A DNA stretch of 46,041 nucleotides, taken from Okeania sp. SIO2B3. Lineage in GTDB: Bacteria > Cyanobacteriota > Cyanobacteriia > Cyanobacteriales > Microcoleaceae. The first letter of the stretch is position 1; every line of letters starts with the position of its first letter. Below the pieces are notes generated by a model. That model was not told where the DNA came from, searched no databases, and worked only from the letters and a program-made list of their open reading frames with translations. Of this stretch, positions 9,455 through 19,001 are shown piece by piece. The stretch is taken from assembly GCF_010672525.1 (NCBI RefSeq), contig NZ_JAAHGH010000054.1, positions 1-46,041 on the forward strand, read 5' to 3'. The translations under genes were made by a program, and so were the position numbers.

Positions 9455-9575
9455 TATTAGGCTGTCATTCATTAACTGTACTTAGTTGAGTTATTTAAAA
9501 TTGTATAATTTTTATAAAACTCCTGTTATCCCACCAATATTACAAATCTTATCGTCATACAATTTGCAGTATTAT

Positions 9576-10004
9576 ATGTCTACTCAAAATATTCAGAATC
9601 TTACCATTGCTCAAGCTGAAAAAATCCTCCATAAATTTACCTGCCAAAACATTAAGTTAGTAGAATCACCAGAGGAAAAAGCTATTACTCAAGCAGCAAT
9701 TTTGCTATTAGCTAATTTGTCTGACTATCAAATGTTGGGAATTTGTGCCGAATCAACTACTGAGGCTTTATCTGCTTTAGAAAGCTATCTAGGGGCATTA
9801 GGATATAATACCACCCTAATTGATGACTCTAATTGTAGAAAAATTGAAGGTTCAATTTATATAAAATTTAATGGGATAAAAGAGTCATATCATCTTGAAT
9901 CCTATACCGGAGAATATAGAGGGGTATTAGTATCTTGTCAATCTGCTGAAGATACAGGAGTTAATGGAACTTATGGTCATTTACCGCTAGATTTATTTAC
10001 TTAA
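9576..10004 (+). CDS. DUF1824 family protein
   Basis: A 142-residue cyanobacterial protein of the DUF1824 family: LTIAQAEKILHKFTC at the N-terminus, ANLSDYQMLGICAES in the middle, then IYIKFNG, ESYTGEYRGVLVSCQS and the strongly conserved NGTYGHLPLDLF end. Function unknown; probably soluble. I place the start at the ATG at 9576 (MSTQNIQNL), because the frame upstream opens only with a TTG at 9486 and those 30 residues do not look like the family. It is convergent with glgA, with a hairpin between them. Confidence 0.8.
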   Translation: MSTQNIQNLTIAQAEKILHKFTCQNIKLVESPEEKAITQAAILLLANLSDYQMLGICAESTTEALSALESYLGALGYNTTLIDDSNCRKIEGSIYIKFNGIKESYHLESYTGEYRGVLVSCQSAEDTGVNGTYGHLPLDLFT

Positions 10005-10124
10005 AAAAAAGCATTTTTGATGTTAATTTAGTAAATTAACTAGCTTTAAAAGCAAGACGTTCGGGGAAATAAAAAAGCTGACAACTGATACATTTCAGTA
10101 CAAGCTTTCTATAATCAAGAAATA

Positions 10125-10152
10125 AGGAATTGGGTGTTTTACCTCAATTCCT
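10125..10152. terminator. Candidate bidirectional terminator hairpin
   Basis: AGGAATTG and CAATTCCT form an 8-bp perfect stem around a 12-base loop that can pair further (GGT/ACC). It lies between the convergent DUF1824 gene and glgA. On the minus strand it is followed by a T-rich run (TTATTTCTTG), so it best serves as the glgA terminator. Confidence 0.55.
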
Positions 10153-10172
10153 ATTCTAAAAATTAGGTTTTA

Positions 10173-11588
10173 CTAAACTAATTCAGGCTCCTTCTCTGTT
10201 GTTGTTTCTTCCTCAGGTAAGCCAAGTATTGATTTGTACATTTTAATATACTCCTTAGCTGATTTGTCCCAACTAAAGTTTTCTCTCATGCCACGTTTTT
10301 GTAACTCTTGCCATTGATCTTTAAAGCGGAAAGCTTCACAAGCTCTAACCATTGCTGTAAAGAAGTCTAGTGGTTCATAGCGATCGAAACAATAGCCAGT
10401 ACCAGCATTGTTAACTGGGTCATGGAAAGATACTGTATCAACTAACCCTCCTGTGCGACGCACAATTGGTACACTACCATAACGCATGGCCAACAATTGA
10501 CTAATACCACAAGGCTCAAACCTACTAGGCATTAAAAAACCATCAGTACCTGCATAGATCCGGCGAGATAGGGCATCATTATATAAAAGTTGGACACTCA
10601 TACGACCAGGGTAACGAGTAGCTATCTGCCACATTTGGGTTTCATAGAAGCGATCGCCAGTGCCTAACAATATAAACTGACTATCGGTGTAAGCCATAAA
10701 CCGATCCAATACTTGCAGCATTAAATCAAGTCCTTTTTGATCTACCAGTCGGGAGACCATTCCTACTAAAAAGGTGTTTTTATTAACTTCAAAACCTACC
10801 TCTTCTTGGAGAGCAACTTTATTAGCATCACGTTTTTCTAAGGTATCGATAGTATAAGTTTGAGCAATGTATCTGTCATTAGCTGGATTATAAAAGTTCA
10901 GGTCAATACCATTAAGAATACCTGTTAACTTACCGCTAATAAAAGACATTAAACCATCTAGGCGTTCGCCATAAGCTGGTGTTTGGATCTGACCTGCATA
11001 AGTAGGAGAAACAGTAGTGACCCGGTCGGCAAACTGTATTGCTGCAGCCATTGTATTATGTCCCTCCATATACCAGGGACACCAAGTAATTCTTTCTAAT
11101 AACCAGCGCCAAGGTCCTTGATAAGCTAGGTTATGAATAGTAAATACGGTTTTAATATCTGGGGTTTCATGCATCCAAACTGGAATCATGCCTGTGTGCC
11201 AGTCATTGCAATGAATAATATCTGGTTTCCAGCCATTCCAGCAAAACTCAGCTGCTCCATTGGCAAATAGAGTAAACCTCCAGTCTTCGTCATCTCCGTA
11301 GTAGATACGACGTGGCCAAAAAGCAGGATGACCAAATAGGTACAATGGCACGTCGCTTTTTGGTAGTACTGTCTCATAAATACTAAAGCTTTGATACATG
11401 GCGCTTCCTTCCCAGATTGGTTCTTCTGGAATTTCCATTTTGTCGCCTAGAAAGCCATAGTAAGGCATAAAGATACGGACATCGTGACCCATGGCCCGTA
11501 GCACTTTGGGTAAGGCTCCAACTACATCGGCCATACCACCAACTTTGGCTAAAGGAGTTACTTCAGCTGCCACAAATAAAATTCGCAT
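10173..11588 (-). CDS. glgA: Glycogen synthase (ADP-glucose, GT5)
   Basis: A 471-residue starch/glycogen synthase. The N-terminal ADP-glucose site is KVGGM (15-19) followed by [11 protein letters not shown]. The GT5 catalytic half contains [26 protein letters not shown] and [18 protein letters not shown], which includes the E-x7-E-type motif and the RTGGLVDTV donor loop. It extends alpha-1,4-glucan from ADP-glucose in the cytosol. Length and motifs are normal for cyanobacteria. The C-terminal acidic/threonine-rich tail ([10 protein letters not shown]) is a lineage extra. It stands alone, with no other glycogen gene in the window. Confidence 0.95.
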   Translation of the reverse strand: MRILFVAAEVTPLAKVGGMADVVGALPKVLRAMGHDVRIFMPYYGFLGDKMEIPEEPIWEGSAMYQSFSIYETVLPKSDVPLYLFGHPAFWPRRIYYGDDEDWRFTLFANGAAEFCWNGWKPDIIHCNDWHTGMIPVWMHETPDIKTVFTIHNLAYQGPWRWLLERITWCPWYMEGHNTMAAAIQFADRVTTVSPTYAGQIQTPAYGERLDGLMSFISGKLTGILNGIDLNFYNPANDRYIAQTYTIDTLEKRDANKVALQEEVGFEVNKNTFLVGMVSRLVDQKGLDLMLQVLDRFMAYTDSQFILLGTGDRFYETQMWQIATRYPGRMSVQLLYNDALSRRIYAGTDGFLMPSRFEPCGISQLLAMRYGSVPIVRRTGGLVDTVSFHDPVNNAGTGYCFDRYEPLDFFTAMVRACEAFRFKDQWQELQKRGMRENFSWDKSAKEYIKMYKSILGLPEEETTTEKEPELV

Positions 11589-12052
11589 GATTCTTTAATT
11601 TGCGTTCCCTTCATTGATGCTCAATATCGTCAATCATACCTGTATGGGCGCACCTAGACTATAAGTCAAAAGTCAAAATTTAAAAGTCAAAGAAGAGTTA
11701 TTTGATTTGATAAGAATTCGGGTTGAGAAAAGATAATATTAATATTAAGTAGCTAGATAGATAGTATAGATGTTAAAAATTATTGTGATGATAGGGTCTA
11801 AGTTTGGTTTGCGAGTTAGAGACAGAGGGTAGAATACAGAAGGGAACAAGTTTTTTTGTGAGATTGCCATTACATTTTCTTTTGAAAAATAGGTAATTTT
11901 TAATACCAAATTCATTTCTAAGTTGCATAGAATAATATTTTGATTGGGGTTGACTGTAGATCGAGATAGACAAGTTAATAAATTTCATAATTCTGTGCCA
12001 CCTCACATCACATTGGTGTAACTGTTAATTGTTGATTTTTGAACTTTTTTAT
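11589..12052. other. Intergenic region upstream of glgA
   Basis: No gene recognised. It includes short AAAAGTCA-type repeats near 11666-11692. It should contain the glgA promoter (minus strand), but no element can be pinpointed. Confidence 0.4.
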
Positions 12053-12520
12053 TTATTTCAAAAATTTAGTTAAATCAAATTCTGCTTCTGTCTGAGGTTT
12101 TTGATATCTCTGGGAAATTAAGACTAATAAAAGTCGTTCTGAATAATCTACTGCACCCCGCATTTCATCTCGTAATATTTCTAACCCTCCATTGGCATAC
12201 TCTTCAAATATTTTAATGTAATTTTCTTCTATTTCTTCATTTGTTGGAGAGAGAATTTGTTTATCTTTTGTGTCGGCGATCGCGATTAATTTAATAATAC
12301 TGTCATATCCCCTAGACCAAAATACTTCAATACTAATTGGACCTGGTTCTCTTGGAGAAATTTCTGTTAGTGGAACTCGGTGGTTTTTTTTAATGGCTAA
12401 AGATGCGGCAAATACCATTACATCAGCATAAGTTTTAAAAGGACCTGTTTTTTCTTCTGACTCGGTTAAAGCTTTGACTAAATCTGCTTTATCTCTGGCA
12501 ATTCTTATTCTATTCATCAC
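12053..12520 (-). CDS. DNA phosphorothioation-associated protein 4 (Dnd-associated)
   Basis: A 155-residue protein matching, from memory, the TIGR04062-type family 'DNA phosphorothioation-associated protein 4': an RIARDKADLVKALTESEE start, GPFKTYADVMVFAASLAIKK, ISIEVFWSRGYDSIIKLIAIA, IFEEYANGGLEILRDEMRGA and a DYSERLLLVLI helix. The biochemical role is unknown; the family tracks Dnd phosphorothioate modification loci. It is cytosolic and helical. It lies at the left edge of the Dnd-related region and about 4.4 kb from the DndD-like ATPase, separated by unrelated genes and repeats. This spread layout is unusual for the family. Confidence 0.75.
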   Translation of the reverse strand: MMNRIRIARDKADLVKALTESEEKTGPFKTYADVMVFAASLAIKKNHRVPLTEISPREPGPISIEVFWSRGYDSIIKLIAIADTKDKQILSPTNEEIEENYIKIFEEYANGGLEILRDEMRGAVDYSERLLLVLISQRYQKPQTEAEFDLTKFLK

Positions 12521-12592
12521 TAAAAATTAAATATATTCATCTGTTTGAGATGTGTGAAATTTTCAAAATTATAGATTTAAGCTATAAAGTTT

Positions 12593-12726
12593 TTACCGAA
12601 TAATTAAGATTTAAAGTCTCTTCTTTAAAGGAGAAACAAGAAAAAAATTTCCTCAAGCCTCAATCCTCTCCTTGAAAATAATTGTTAATTGTTAATTATT
12701 AATTATTAATTATTAATTATTAATTA
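12593..12726 (-). repeat. Dispersed intergenic repeat, family A (copy 4)
   Basis: Begins TTACCGAATAATTAAG, continues TTTAAAGTCTCTTCTTTAAA, GAGAAACAAGAAAAAAA and ATCCTCTCCTTGAAAATAAT, and ends in at least five TTAATTA heptamers. It is shorter than copy 2 because the GATGGCGAGGTCTC middle is missing. It abuts the stop codon of the pyrophosphohydrolase gene to its right. Confidence 0.75.
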
Positions 12727-13059
12727 TTTAGTAGTATTTTCTTTTGTCCACAATAACATGATTTTTTGATCAAAATCTCCTTTAGTTGCGCGTTTTCGGT
12801 CTCGTTCGAGTGTAATTTGATTATGAGAAATGCCATAAATTTTGAGTAAAGCATCTACTACTTCTAATAAGTCGGCTATTTCTATGGCTAATTCACCGTT
12901 ACTTGCTGTTGCTGCTTCTTGAGCTTCTTCAATAAGTTTTTCTCGTAATGCTTGGCGATATTCTACTTCTGAGAGAGTGATCGTTTCACACTCTAAACCA
13001 CTTTTACGGATAATTTCGGGAATGTGATCGCGTACTAATTTATTATATTCTTGAGGCAT
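12724..13059 (-). CDS. MazG-like nucleotide pyrophosphohydrolase
   Basis: A 111-residue all-alpha NTP-pyrophosphatase-like protein (phosphoribosyl-ATP pyrophosphohydrolase/MazG fold). It starts YNKLVRDHIPEII and has the Mg-binding EEAQEAATASNGELAIEIADLLEV pattern (44-67) with the expected acidic E-E-x2-E and E-x2-D residues. It ends with RKRATKGDFDQKIML. It would hydrolyse a nucleoside triphosphate to NMP and PPi; the housecleaning role is family knowledge. Such proteins are frequent in accessory regions. Its stop codon TAA is directly at the boundary of the TTAATTA repeat. Confidence 0.8.
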   Translation of the reverse strand: MPQEYNKLVRDHIPEIIRKSGLECETITLSEVEYRQALREKLIEEAQEAATASNGELAIEIADLLEVVDALLKIYGISHNQITLERDRKRATKGDFDQKIMLLWTKENTTK

Positions 13060-13145
13060 AATTGTATTATTTTACCAACTAATTGTTATTGATTGCTTGA
13101 ATTTATATAAACTACTGTATCTCAACTTAAAATATATACCAATAC

Positions 13146-13212
13146 GTTCAACAATTAATAATTAGTTATTAATTATTAATTATTACCTCTCCTTGAAAAT
13201 AAGAGGATTGCA
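13146..13212 (+). repeat. Dispersed repeat family A, partial end
   Basis: GTTCAACAATTAATAATTAG, more TTAATTA heptamers, then TTACCTCTCCTTGAAAATAA. Only the left arm of the family is present, so it is either a solo end or a truncated copy. Confidence 0.7.
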
Positions 13213-13325
13213 GATATATAAGGCGAGGATAAGGAAAGTAGTTATAACTAAATTTTGCTTTGGCTTTACTTACTAATTTGGTGGAATATGATAAGATTAT
13301 TCTAGTTATTTAATCCTAGTTAATT

Positions 13326-14090
13326 ATGAATAAATTGTTCATCAACTATTTGAAAAATGTAGGCATAATTTTATTTATATCTATTCTAAGTCTACTCTTA
13401 AATGCTTGTTCTATAAAAGCTAATGTGGTTGCTAGTTCAGATGGAGTTTATCAATATAAAACTATCCATAATCCGGAAGGTATTGGGAAATTTTATCTAG
13501 GTCGAGAAATAGCTAAAGTTATGGGTCATGAAGGTGCTGTTTGGTTAGAAAGACCTAGCAGAAGTTATAGAGAAAATCCTCAAAATGCTATTGATCGTCT
13601 TGATTTAAAATCTACAGATGTTGTGGCAGATATTGGTGCTGGTACTGGTTATTTTACTTTTAGAATTAGTCCTTTGATTCCTCAAGGTAAGGTAATTGCG
13701 GTAGATATACAACCGGAGATGTTGGAATTAATTAATTTTGTTAAAAATGAGGAAAATATTACTAATATTGAGACGGTTTTAGGGGATGTAGATAATCCTA
13801 AGTTGTCTCCTTCTACTGTTGATATTGCTTTGTTAGTTGATGCTTACCACGAGTTTGAATATCCGCGAGAAATGATGTTGGGAATAGTTGCTGCTTTGAA
13901 GTCTGGTGGGCGGGTTATTTTATTGGAATATCGGGGTGAAAATCCGATGATTATGATTAAGGGTTTGCACAAGATGACTGAGAAACAGGTGAAAAAAGAA
14001 ATGAATGCTGTGGGTTTGGTTTGGCAAGAGACTGATGATTTTTTACCACAACAACATTTTCTAGTGTTTAAAAAGTCTGATGTTTTTTGA
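13326..14090 (+). CDS. Lipoprotein class I SAM-dependent methyltransferase
   Basis: A 254-residue protein. Residues 1-28 form a lipoprotein signal peptide: positive N-terminus, hydrophobic core GIILFISILSLLLN and lipobox LNAC with C28. The mature part is a class I methyltransferase with motif I VVADIGAGTGYFTF (99-112), acidic strand KVIAVDIQPEML (motif II) and VDIALLVDAYHEFEYP. Exported, lipid-anchored methyltransferases occur in cyanobacteria and proteobacteria, and their substrate is unknown. S-adenosylmethionine supply outside the cytoplasm is the open question. It is transcribed away from the MazG-like gene, with its own upstream region. Confidence 0.85.
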   Translation: MNKLFINYLKNVGIILFISILSLLLNACSIKANVVASSDGVYQYKTIHNPEGIGKFYLGREIAKVMGHEGAVWLERPSRSYRENPQNAIDRLDLKSTDVVADIGAGTGYFTFRISPLIPQGKVIAVDIQPEMLELINFVKNEENITNIETVLGDVDNPKLSPSTVDIALLVDAYHEFEYPREMMLGIVAALKSGGRVILLEYRGENPMIMIKGLHKMTEKQVKKEMNAVGLVWQETDDFLPQQHFLVFKKSDVF

Positions 14091-14194
14091 CAAAATGACA
14101 ATTAAATAGCTGGATTTCTCATAGGAGAGCTATTTAAATTCCTTCTAATTGAAAACGAATAAAAATTTATATTTATGTGAAATACATTTTTTTT

Positions 14195-14850
14195 GTTGAA
14201 TAAAAAGTCATGCTTAGGTACGAATAGATCCTAATACAACAACTGTATCACTATTATTTGGAGAATGCAAGACAAAAAACCTTGGCAATTTTTTAGATGC
14301 TTCACAGAATGACAATTTGTGGGATTTTTCTTGATTAGCGATCGCTTCTATCAAAAATGCAGCTTTGAGGACTCCCGGTATCATCTCCGATTTACCGGGA
14401 GAGGATGTCAAATTTTTGTCTTTTATTTCTCCAGACTATTTCATAGATCTTTCTTGGTTGAATAAAAAGTCAAGTGCATAGGCGAGTTGACCCTTATAGT
14501 TAAATTCTCTCACAATTATTTGAGCAATGCAAGACAAAAAACCTTGGCAATTTTTTTGGTGCTTCACAGAATGACAATTTGTGGGATTTTTCTTGATTAG
14601 CGATCGCTTCTATCAAAAATGCAGCTTTGAGGACTCCCGGTATCATCTCCGATTTACCGGGAGAGGATGTCAAATTTGTGTCTTTTATTTCTCCAGACTA
14701 TTTCATAGATCTTTCTTGATTGAATAAAAAGTCAAGTGTATAGGCGAGTTGACCCTTATAGTTAAATTCTCTCACAATTATTTGAGCAATGCAAGACAAA
14801 AAACCTTGGCAATTTTTTTGGTGCTTCACAGAATGACAATTTGTGGGGTT
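14195..14850. repeat. 262-bp tandem repeat, about 2.5 copies
   Basis: Copies begin at 14195, 14457 and 14719 (period exactly 262), each starting at TTGAATAAAAAGTCA. Shared blocks include GCAAGACAAAAAACCTTGGC, TGCTTCACAGAATGACAATT and an AGCGATCGCTTCTATC HIP1 site. Copies 1 and 2 carry a hairpin CTCCCGGT-N14-ACCGGGAG at 14372-14401 and 14634-14663. Copy 3 stops after GACAATTTGTGGGG. Short open frames inside differ between copies, so I read it as non-coding. Confidence 0.85.
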
Positions 14851-14997
14851 TCTCGCTAGATTTTTTTTAACTTTAAGCTGTAGGGTTGCTGTTTTTTCTC
14901 TTAGTCCTAAAGATATCAGGATATTAGTTAGTATATTCCTTTAATTGTTGGGAGTTAAGCTTCAAAAATTATTATTTGTTTACCACTACCTTTTTTC

Positions 14998-15462
14998 TTA
15001 ATCAGACCAATCTATAGACCATTTTTTTGATGGTAATTTAGTAGTTGGCACATTGTTATGGGCAGTTTTTCTTTGAAGATTTGTTGCCTGAGCAACCCAA
15101 CTTCTAACAAGACTTAAACTAGGCAAGCGTTGCACGAGTTGTTTTTGAAGGTTAAGCTTCATCATCTGAGAGTGGAGTGTTTCAGGAAACCGATTTTTTA
15201 ATTCAGAAATTGTATGTATTCCCAAAGCTGATAATAGGGAAAAATATTCCCGGTCTATTCCTTTAATTTGTGATAAATCAGCAAAATTTACCCACTGAAT
15301 AATCAGGTTTTTTTCAATGGTAGTAGCTTGCTCTAATTCTTCTATTCCTGCGAGAGAAGAACATTTTTCTAATAGTTCTGTTACATTAGTAATACCTACT
15401 CCTATTAATTTTTCAGCATATACAGAATTCATGCCTTCAATATCTTGAATATTATGTATCAT
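14998..15462 (-). CDS. DUF4332 (helix-hairpin-helix) protein
   Basis: A 154-residue protein with two helix-hairpin-helix-like repeats of the DUF4332 type: IQDIEGMNSVYAEKLIGVGI, then WVNFADLSQIKGIDREYFSL, followed by LSALGIHTISELKNRFPETL and SLVRSWVAQATNL near the C-terminus. HhH motifs suggest nucleic-acid binding, but the function of the family is unknown. An upstream in-frame ATG exists at 15483, but AGGAGAG lies 5 bases before the ATG at 15462 (MIHNIQDIEG), which I take as the start. The C-terminal tail after about residue 140 is lysine/serine-rich and probably flexible. Confidence 0.82.
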   Translation of the reverse strand: MIHNIQDIEGMNSVYAEKLIGVGITNVTELLEKCSSLAGIEELEQATTIEKNLIIQWVNFADLSQIKGIDREYFSLLSALGIHTISELKNRFPETLHSQMMKLNLQKQLVQRLPSLSLVRSWVAQATNLQRKTAHNNVPTTKLPSKKWSIDWSD

Positions 15463-15483
15463 AATTTCTCTCCTATTTGACAT

Positions 15484-16185
15484 TTGACTATTTTACCTCT
15501 TTCCGAGGAGCTATATTCAAGAAGTTAAAAATCAGAAGTGTGTTTGCGGAGCATTAGGACTGAAAGTTAGAAGTTAAAATTAGTGGGAGATTGTTACTCA
15601 CCACTAATTTTTAACCACTAAAATAAAATTTGTAGCGGGGGTAGCGTCACTATATTTATCCGTCTAAAAATAGAGATTTTATTACCGAAAATGATTGTAC
15701 GAAAAACTTCTGACTTGGTGAGTTCCTATTTCTGACTTTCCGTTTTTCATGCTGCACAAAGGAGGGCAGCGATCAGGGAATAAGCTATGTATAAATGCAA
15801 GATAAAAAGGGTGAGATTACTCCACAATATCTCCACTTAAAAACTTGAGTTAATATTACTAATACTAATTCACATAAATAATGTAATTTCAGTTATCAGT
15901 TAGCCTCCTGCTGGAGGAACTGCGTTAATAGTATCTCTAGCTGTTTGCGCAACATTCCGTAGGAAAGCAAGAAGCTTTAAATATTGAATATTCTCTTTTT
16001 ATCCCCTTAAAAAGGGAACCTTGAGACAAAATTTTTTCGGTCATATCTAATGACGTGAAATAATCATTTGAAATTATTTTCAATCAAAGTTTAGGTGTTC
16101 ATGGGATTTTAAAGGATGACTGTCTTGAGTGTATCTTACCTAGCTGTTTGCATAGTATTTCCGGAGGAAAGTTTTTCTCATAATT
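15484..16185. other. Repeat-rich intergenic region
   Basis: No gene seen. It contains two pieces of a dispersed motif with CTGTTTGC and a TTCCG..GGAAAG core (near 15940-15970 and 16143-16170), which recurs elsewhere as GGAATGCTACGCAAACAGC, plus AT-rich sequence. Confidence 0.5.
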
Positions 16186-16440
16186 AGGGCTTGCTGATTA
16201 AATCTAAAAGTATTTACAGATAAAGGTTGAGCGCATTTTTAAGTATCAAAAAGTGTGAGGTTTTAGGTGGTAATGGTTCAAAAATTCAGGATTTTGGTCA
16301 AGAGTTGGGCAGAAAAATTGAGAGACAAAACGCCCGCTCCTACCTCCTCGCTCATTCCCATTCCTCCTGTCTCCTGGGGGGCGAGGGGTGGGTTTTCTCC
16401 TGTCTCCTACCCCTACTAAAAGACTTTTTCAGCAAACCCT
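16186..16440. mobile_element. MITE family B, copy 3, with target duplication
   Basis: Ends AGGGCTTGCTGA / TTCAGCAAACCCT, flanked by AATT on both sides (TAATT|AGGG and CCCT|AATT), consistent with a 4-bp target duplication. The interior includes AGACAAAACGCCCGCTCCTA and TCCTCCTGTCTCCTG, the reverse of the GGAGACA heptamers of other copies. The open frame across it is accidental. Confidence 0.8.
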
Positions 16441-16934
16441 AATTAGGCAATTGATGGATGACTTCTGTGAAACTGTATAGTTATAGCAGAAGGAAGAAAG
16501 AAGAAGTAAGAAGGAACAATCTTGCGTTGTCTGAGTTTTAAACTTTTGATATATTCTAACCTTTCCTTTGATTGCTATATATTCTACTATTTAGAGTTGA
16601 AAATACTTCTTGCAGAAGTCGGGGAATAGGGAATAGGAAATAGGGAGATGAAATTGTTTATTTCATGTAAGCATTCAGCTATTAGCTGTCAGCTTTTCCT
16701 GCGGAATGCTACGCAAACAGCTTTTGAATCTAATAACTTACTAAAGCTAGCTAATGACCTTTTTATTTCCTGCGGAATGCTACGCAAACATAAGTTTTAA
16801 TTCTTTTTGGAGACTAATTCCTCTTTCGGTGTAATAGTAAGTTCATAACTCATAGCTGATAGCTGATAGCTGACAGCTGAATGCTTACTATTTCATAGTC
16901 TTGAATTGATTTAATTAACACTTTTCCCAGAGGT
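16441..16934. repeat. Intergenic region with CGCAAACAGC-type repeats
   Basis: No gene. Two copies of CCTGCGGAATGCTACGCAAA (16698-16717 and 16769-16788) lie amid AGCTATTAGCTGTCAGC and AGCTGATAGCTGACAGCTG heptamer-like strings, plus a GGGAATAGGAAATAGGG run. This is typical of the short repeats between genes across the window. Confidence 0.6.
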
Positions 16935-19001
16935 TTAATCATAATCTACTTCAAGTACTTCTGTATATTCAAATTCATTCGGACTACGTTTTACTAAAGG
17001 ATAAGATTCTCCACTTAACTGAATAGCATCTTCTTCACAATCTAATTTTGGAGAATTATAGGAAAGTACGTATTCTCTACCAATATAATCAGTCATTTCT
17101 TCAGCTACTTCGCCTCGCCATTGAGTTTTAGTTACTAATACAACTAATTGATTTGCTAATTGAGGAATAATATTGGCAATTTGTCTGCGATAAATTTCAT
17201 CTAAACTGCCAAAAGGGGAATCCATTACTATGGGAAAAGTGCTACTATCGGGTCCCATTAAAGTGTTTTTTTGACTCCAGATTCTTACTTCGTCAATAAT
17301 ACTACCAATAAATGCCAAACTGAGGATTTGATTTTCTCCTGTAGAAGCGGCAACTAAGGCATCTTCTCCACCAGTATTTTCTACTAAAGTTAATTCATAG
17401 TTTTCATTCAATTTAGGAATATAAGGGGTAAAGGAAATTTCTGAAAATAATTCTTGTATTCGTTTTTCCAAAGAAATTCTAAACTGTTTTTCTAGACGCC
17501 CTCGGACTTCTACCAATCTATTCATAGCATCTTGAGTAGCTGCAATTCGCCTTTGGGCTAAAACTTGTTTTAATTCATTCATTTGTTGTTTATCAAGTTG
17601 TTTTTCTAAGACTTTAATTTCTTTATTTAAAGTTTCTAGCTGTAGAGCATTTGAACCAGTTTCTCGGTTTAAGTTTCCTACTTTAATTTCTATTTCATCT
17701 AACCGTTTTTGTAACTGCTGAATATCTTCGTCTGGATAATTTCGTAGTTTTTTATGAACTGACTCTAATTCATTTTCAACCCGTGAAAGTTGATGACGCA
17801 ATTTTTCGATATTACCTTGTTGTCGATCGACTTCATCCCAAAACTCTACTACTTGTTTGTCAATTTCATCTATCTGTATACTCATTCTAATTGCGGTTTC
17901 TTCTACATCAGCAATTTCGGCTTTTTCCATCCATTTTTCTACTGATTTTCTCCCTGGAGAATCTATAGTTAATTCTGCTCCACAAATACAACGTTGTTTT
18001 TCTAATAATTGTTGTACAAACTGTCTTTTAATTCCTATGGGTAACTCACCTTTTTCTTTTAAATTACCAAAAATTTCTCGGAATTTTTCTATGGCATCTG
18101 ACAAGAAAACCATATAACCACGAGTTGATATGGCTCTTTTTAAACTCTGATAAGCTTGTAATATTTGTTCTTTGATTGATACTACCTGGAGATTTAATTG
18201 GTCTTTTTGTTGAGGTAATCCTTCTGCTCCTTTAAACTCCACTAAACGACTACTAATTTCTTTCTTCACTTCTCGATGATTTTGTAATTCTTTCTCTATC
18301 TCTGTTTGGCGTTTTGATAATTTGTTAATTTCTTGTTCAATTTGATTTTTTTCTTTCAGCAGTTTTTTAGTTTCAGGATTACCAATTAATCTCAAATCAG
18401 TTTCTAAGGATTTTTTGGCTTCTCCTAAATGTCTAACAGAACGATTTAATACTTCAATTCCTAATAATTCTTTCGTTGCTTCTGCTATTTCACTTTTCCG
18501 GTCATCTCTAACAATATACTCAATTCTTTCTCCGTCAAAAAAGAAATATCTATGTAAACTTTCTGGCAAAATTCTACCAATAATATCATCAGGATGTTCT
18601 GGGGGTGGAGACCAACGTCCGTCATCTCCAGCTATCTGCATATATAACTCACTTTTACCATGTTCAATTTCATTTTTTTCATTCCTATAAGCTCGTGATA
18701 AACGTTTAGCTTGATACCGTTTATTATCATGTTCAAATACAATTTCTACCCAACAAGCTATGGCTTTACCAAGTTTTGCTTCTGTAATTGCTCGTTTATT
18801 TACCAGTTGAGTTTCTATTACAAAAGCGGCGCTAAATTTTTCATAAAGTACCCAAGTAAAAGCGTTCATTATGGTAGTTTTACCTGCACCATTATTGCCA
18901 TGAATAATTGTTGTATTTTTTTCGCCTGATGCTAAAATTATTTCTGGCGTTTTGCCGTAAAACTGACGAAAGTTACACAAGATAATTGAGATTAATTTCA
19001 T
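16935..19001 (-). CDS. DndD-like SMC/Rad50-type ATPase with Cys hook
   Basis: A 688-residue split-ABC ATPase. Walker A is GNNGAGKTT (35-43). RYFFFDGERIEYIV (151-164) is the FFDGE motif seen in DndD and related ATPases. Two long coiled-coil arms (about 210-285 and 355-480) flank a hook-like CICGAEL (C338, C340). The C-terminal lobe has STGENQILSLAF (signature) and FPIVMDSPFGSLDE (Walker B and D-loop). Family role: ATP-driven DNA engagement in Dnd-type or other defence systems. It is distinct from the dndD at 36 kb, which lacks the cysteine hook. The small ORF upstream and the helicase suggest a restriction-like module. Its original ATGA coupling to the small ORF has been disrupted by a 153-bp tandem duplication. 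Confidence 0.8.
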   Translation of the reverse strand: MKLISIILCNFRQFYGKTPEIILASGEKNTTIIHGNNGAGKTTIMNAFTWVLYEKFSAAFVIETQLVNKRAITEAKLGKAIACWVEIVFEHDNKRYQAKRLSRAYRNEKNEIEHGKSELYMQIAGDDGRWSPPPEHPDDIIGRILPESLHRYFFFDGERIEYIVRDDRKSEIAEATKELLGIEVLNRSVRHLGEAKKSLETDLRLIGNPETKKLLKEKNQIEQEINKLSKRQTEIEKELQNHREVKKEISSRLVEFKGAEGLPQQKDQLNLQVVSIKEQILQAYQSLKRAISTRGYMVFLSDAIEKFREIFGNLKEKGELPIGIKRQFVQQLLEKQRCICGAELTIDSPGRKSVEKWMEKAEIADVEETAIRMSIQIDEIDKQVVEFWDEVDRQQGNIEKLRHQLSRVENELESVHKKLRNYPDEDIQQLQKRLDEIEIKVGNLNRETGSNALQLETLNKEIKVLEKQLDKQQMNELKQVLAQRRIAATQDAMNRLVEVRGRLEKQFRISLEKRIQELFSEISFTPYIPKLNENYELTLVENTGGEDALVAASTGENQILSLAFIGSIIDEVRIWSQKNTLMGPDSSTFPIVMDSPFGSLDEIYRRQIANIIPQLANQLVVLVTKTQWRGEVAEEMTDYIGREYVLSYNSPKLDCEEDAIQLSGESYPLVKRSPNEFEYTEVLEVDYD

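Noticed and set aside
11773-12006. 77-codon minus-strand frame upstream of glgA
   Set aside because: AT-rich, no family resemblance, no ribosome site, composition like spacer DNA.
14214-14411. 65-codon minus-strand frame
   Set aside because: Inside the 262-bp tandem repeat; the equivalent frame is not preserved in the other copies.
16227-16442. 71-codon plus-strand frame
   Set aside because: It lies entirely inside a MITE and runs through its heptamers and right terminal repeat.
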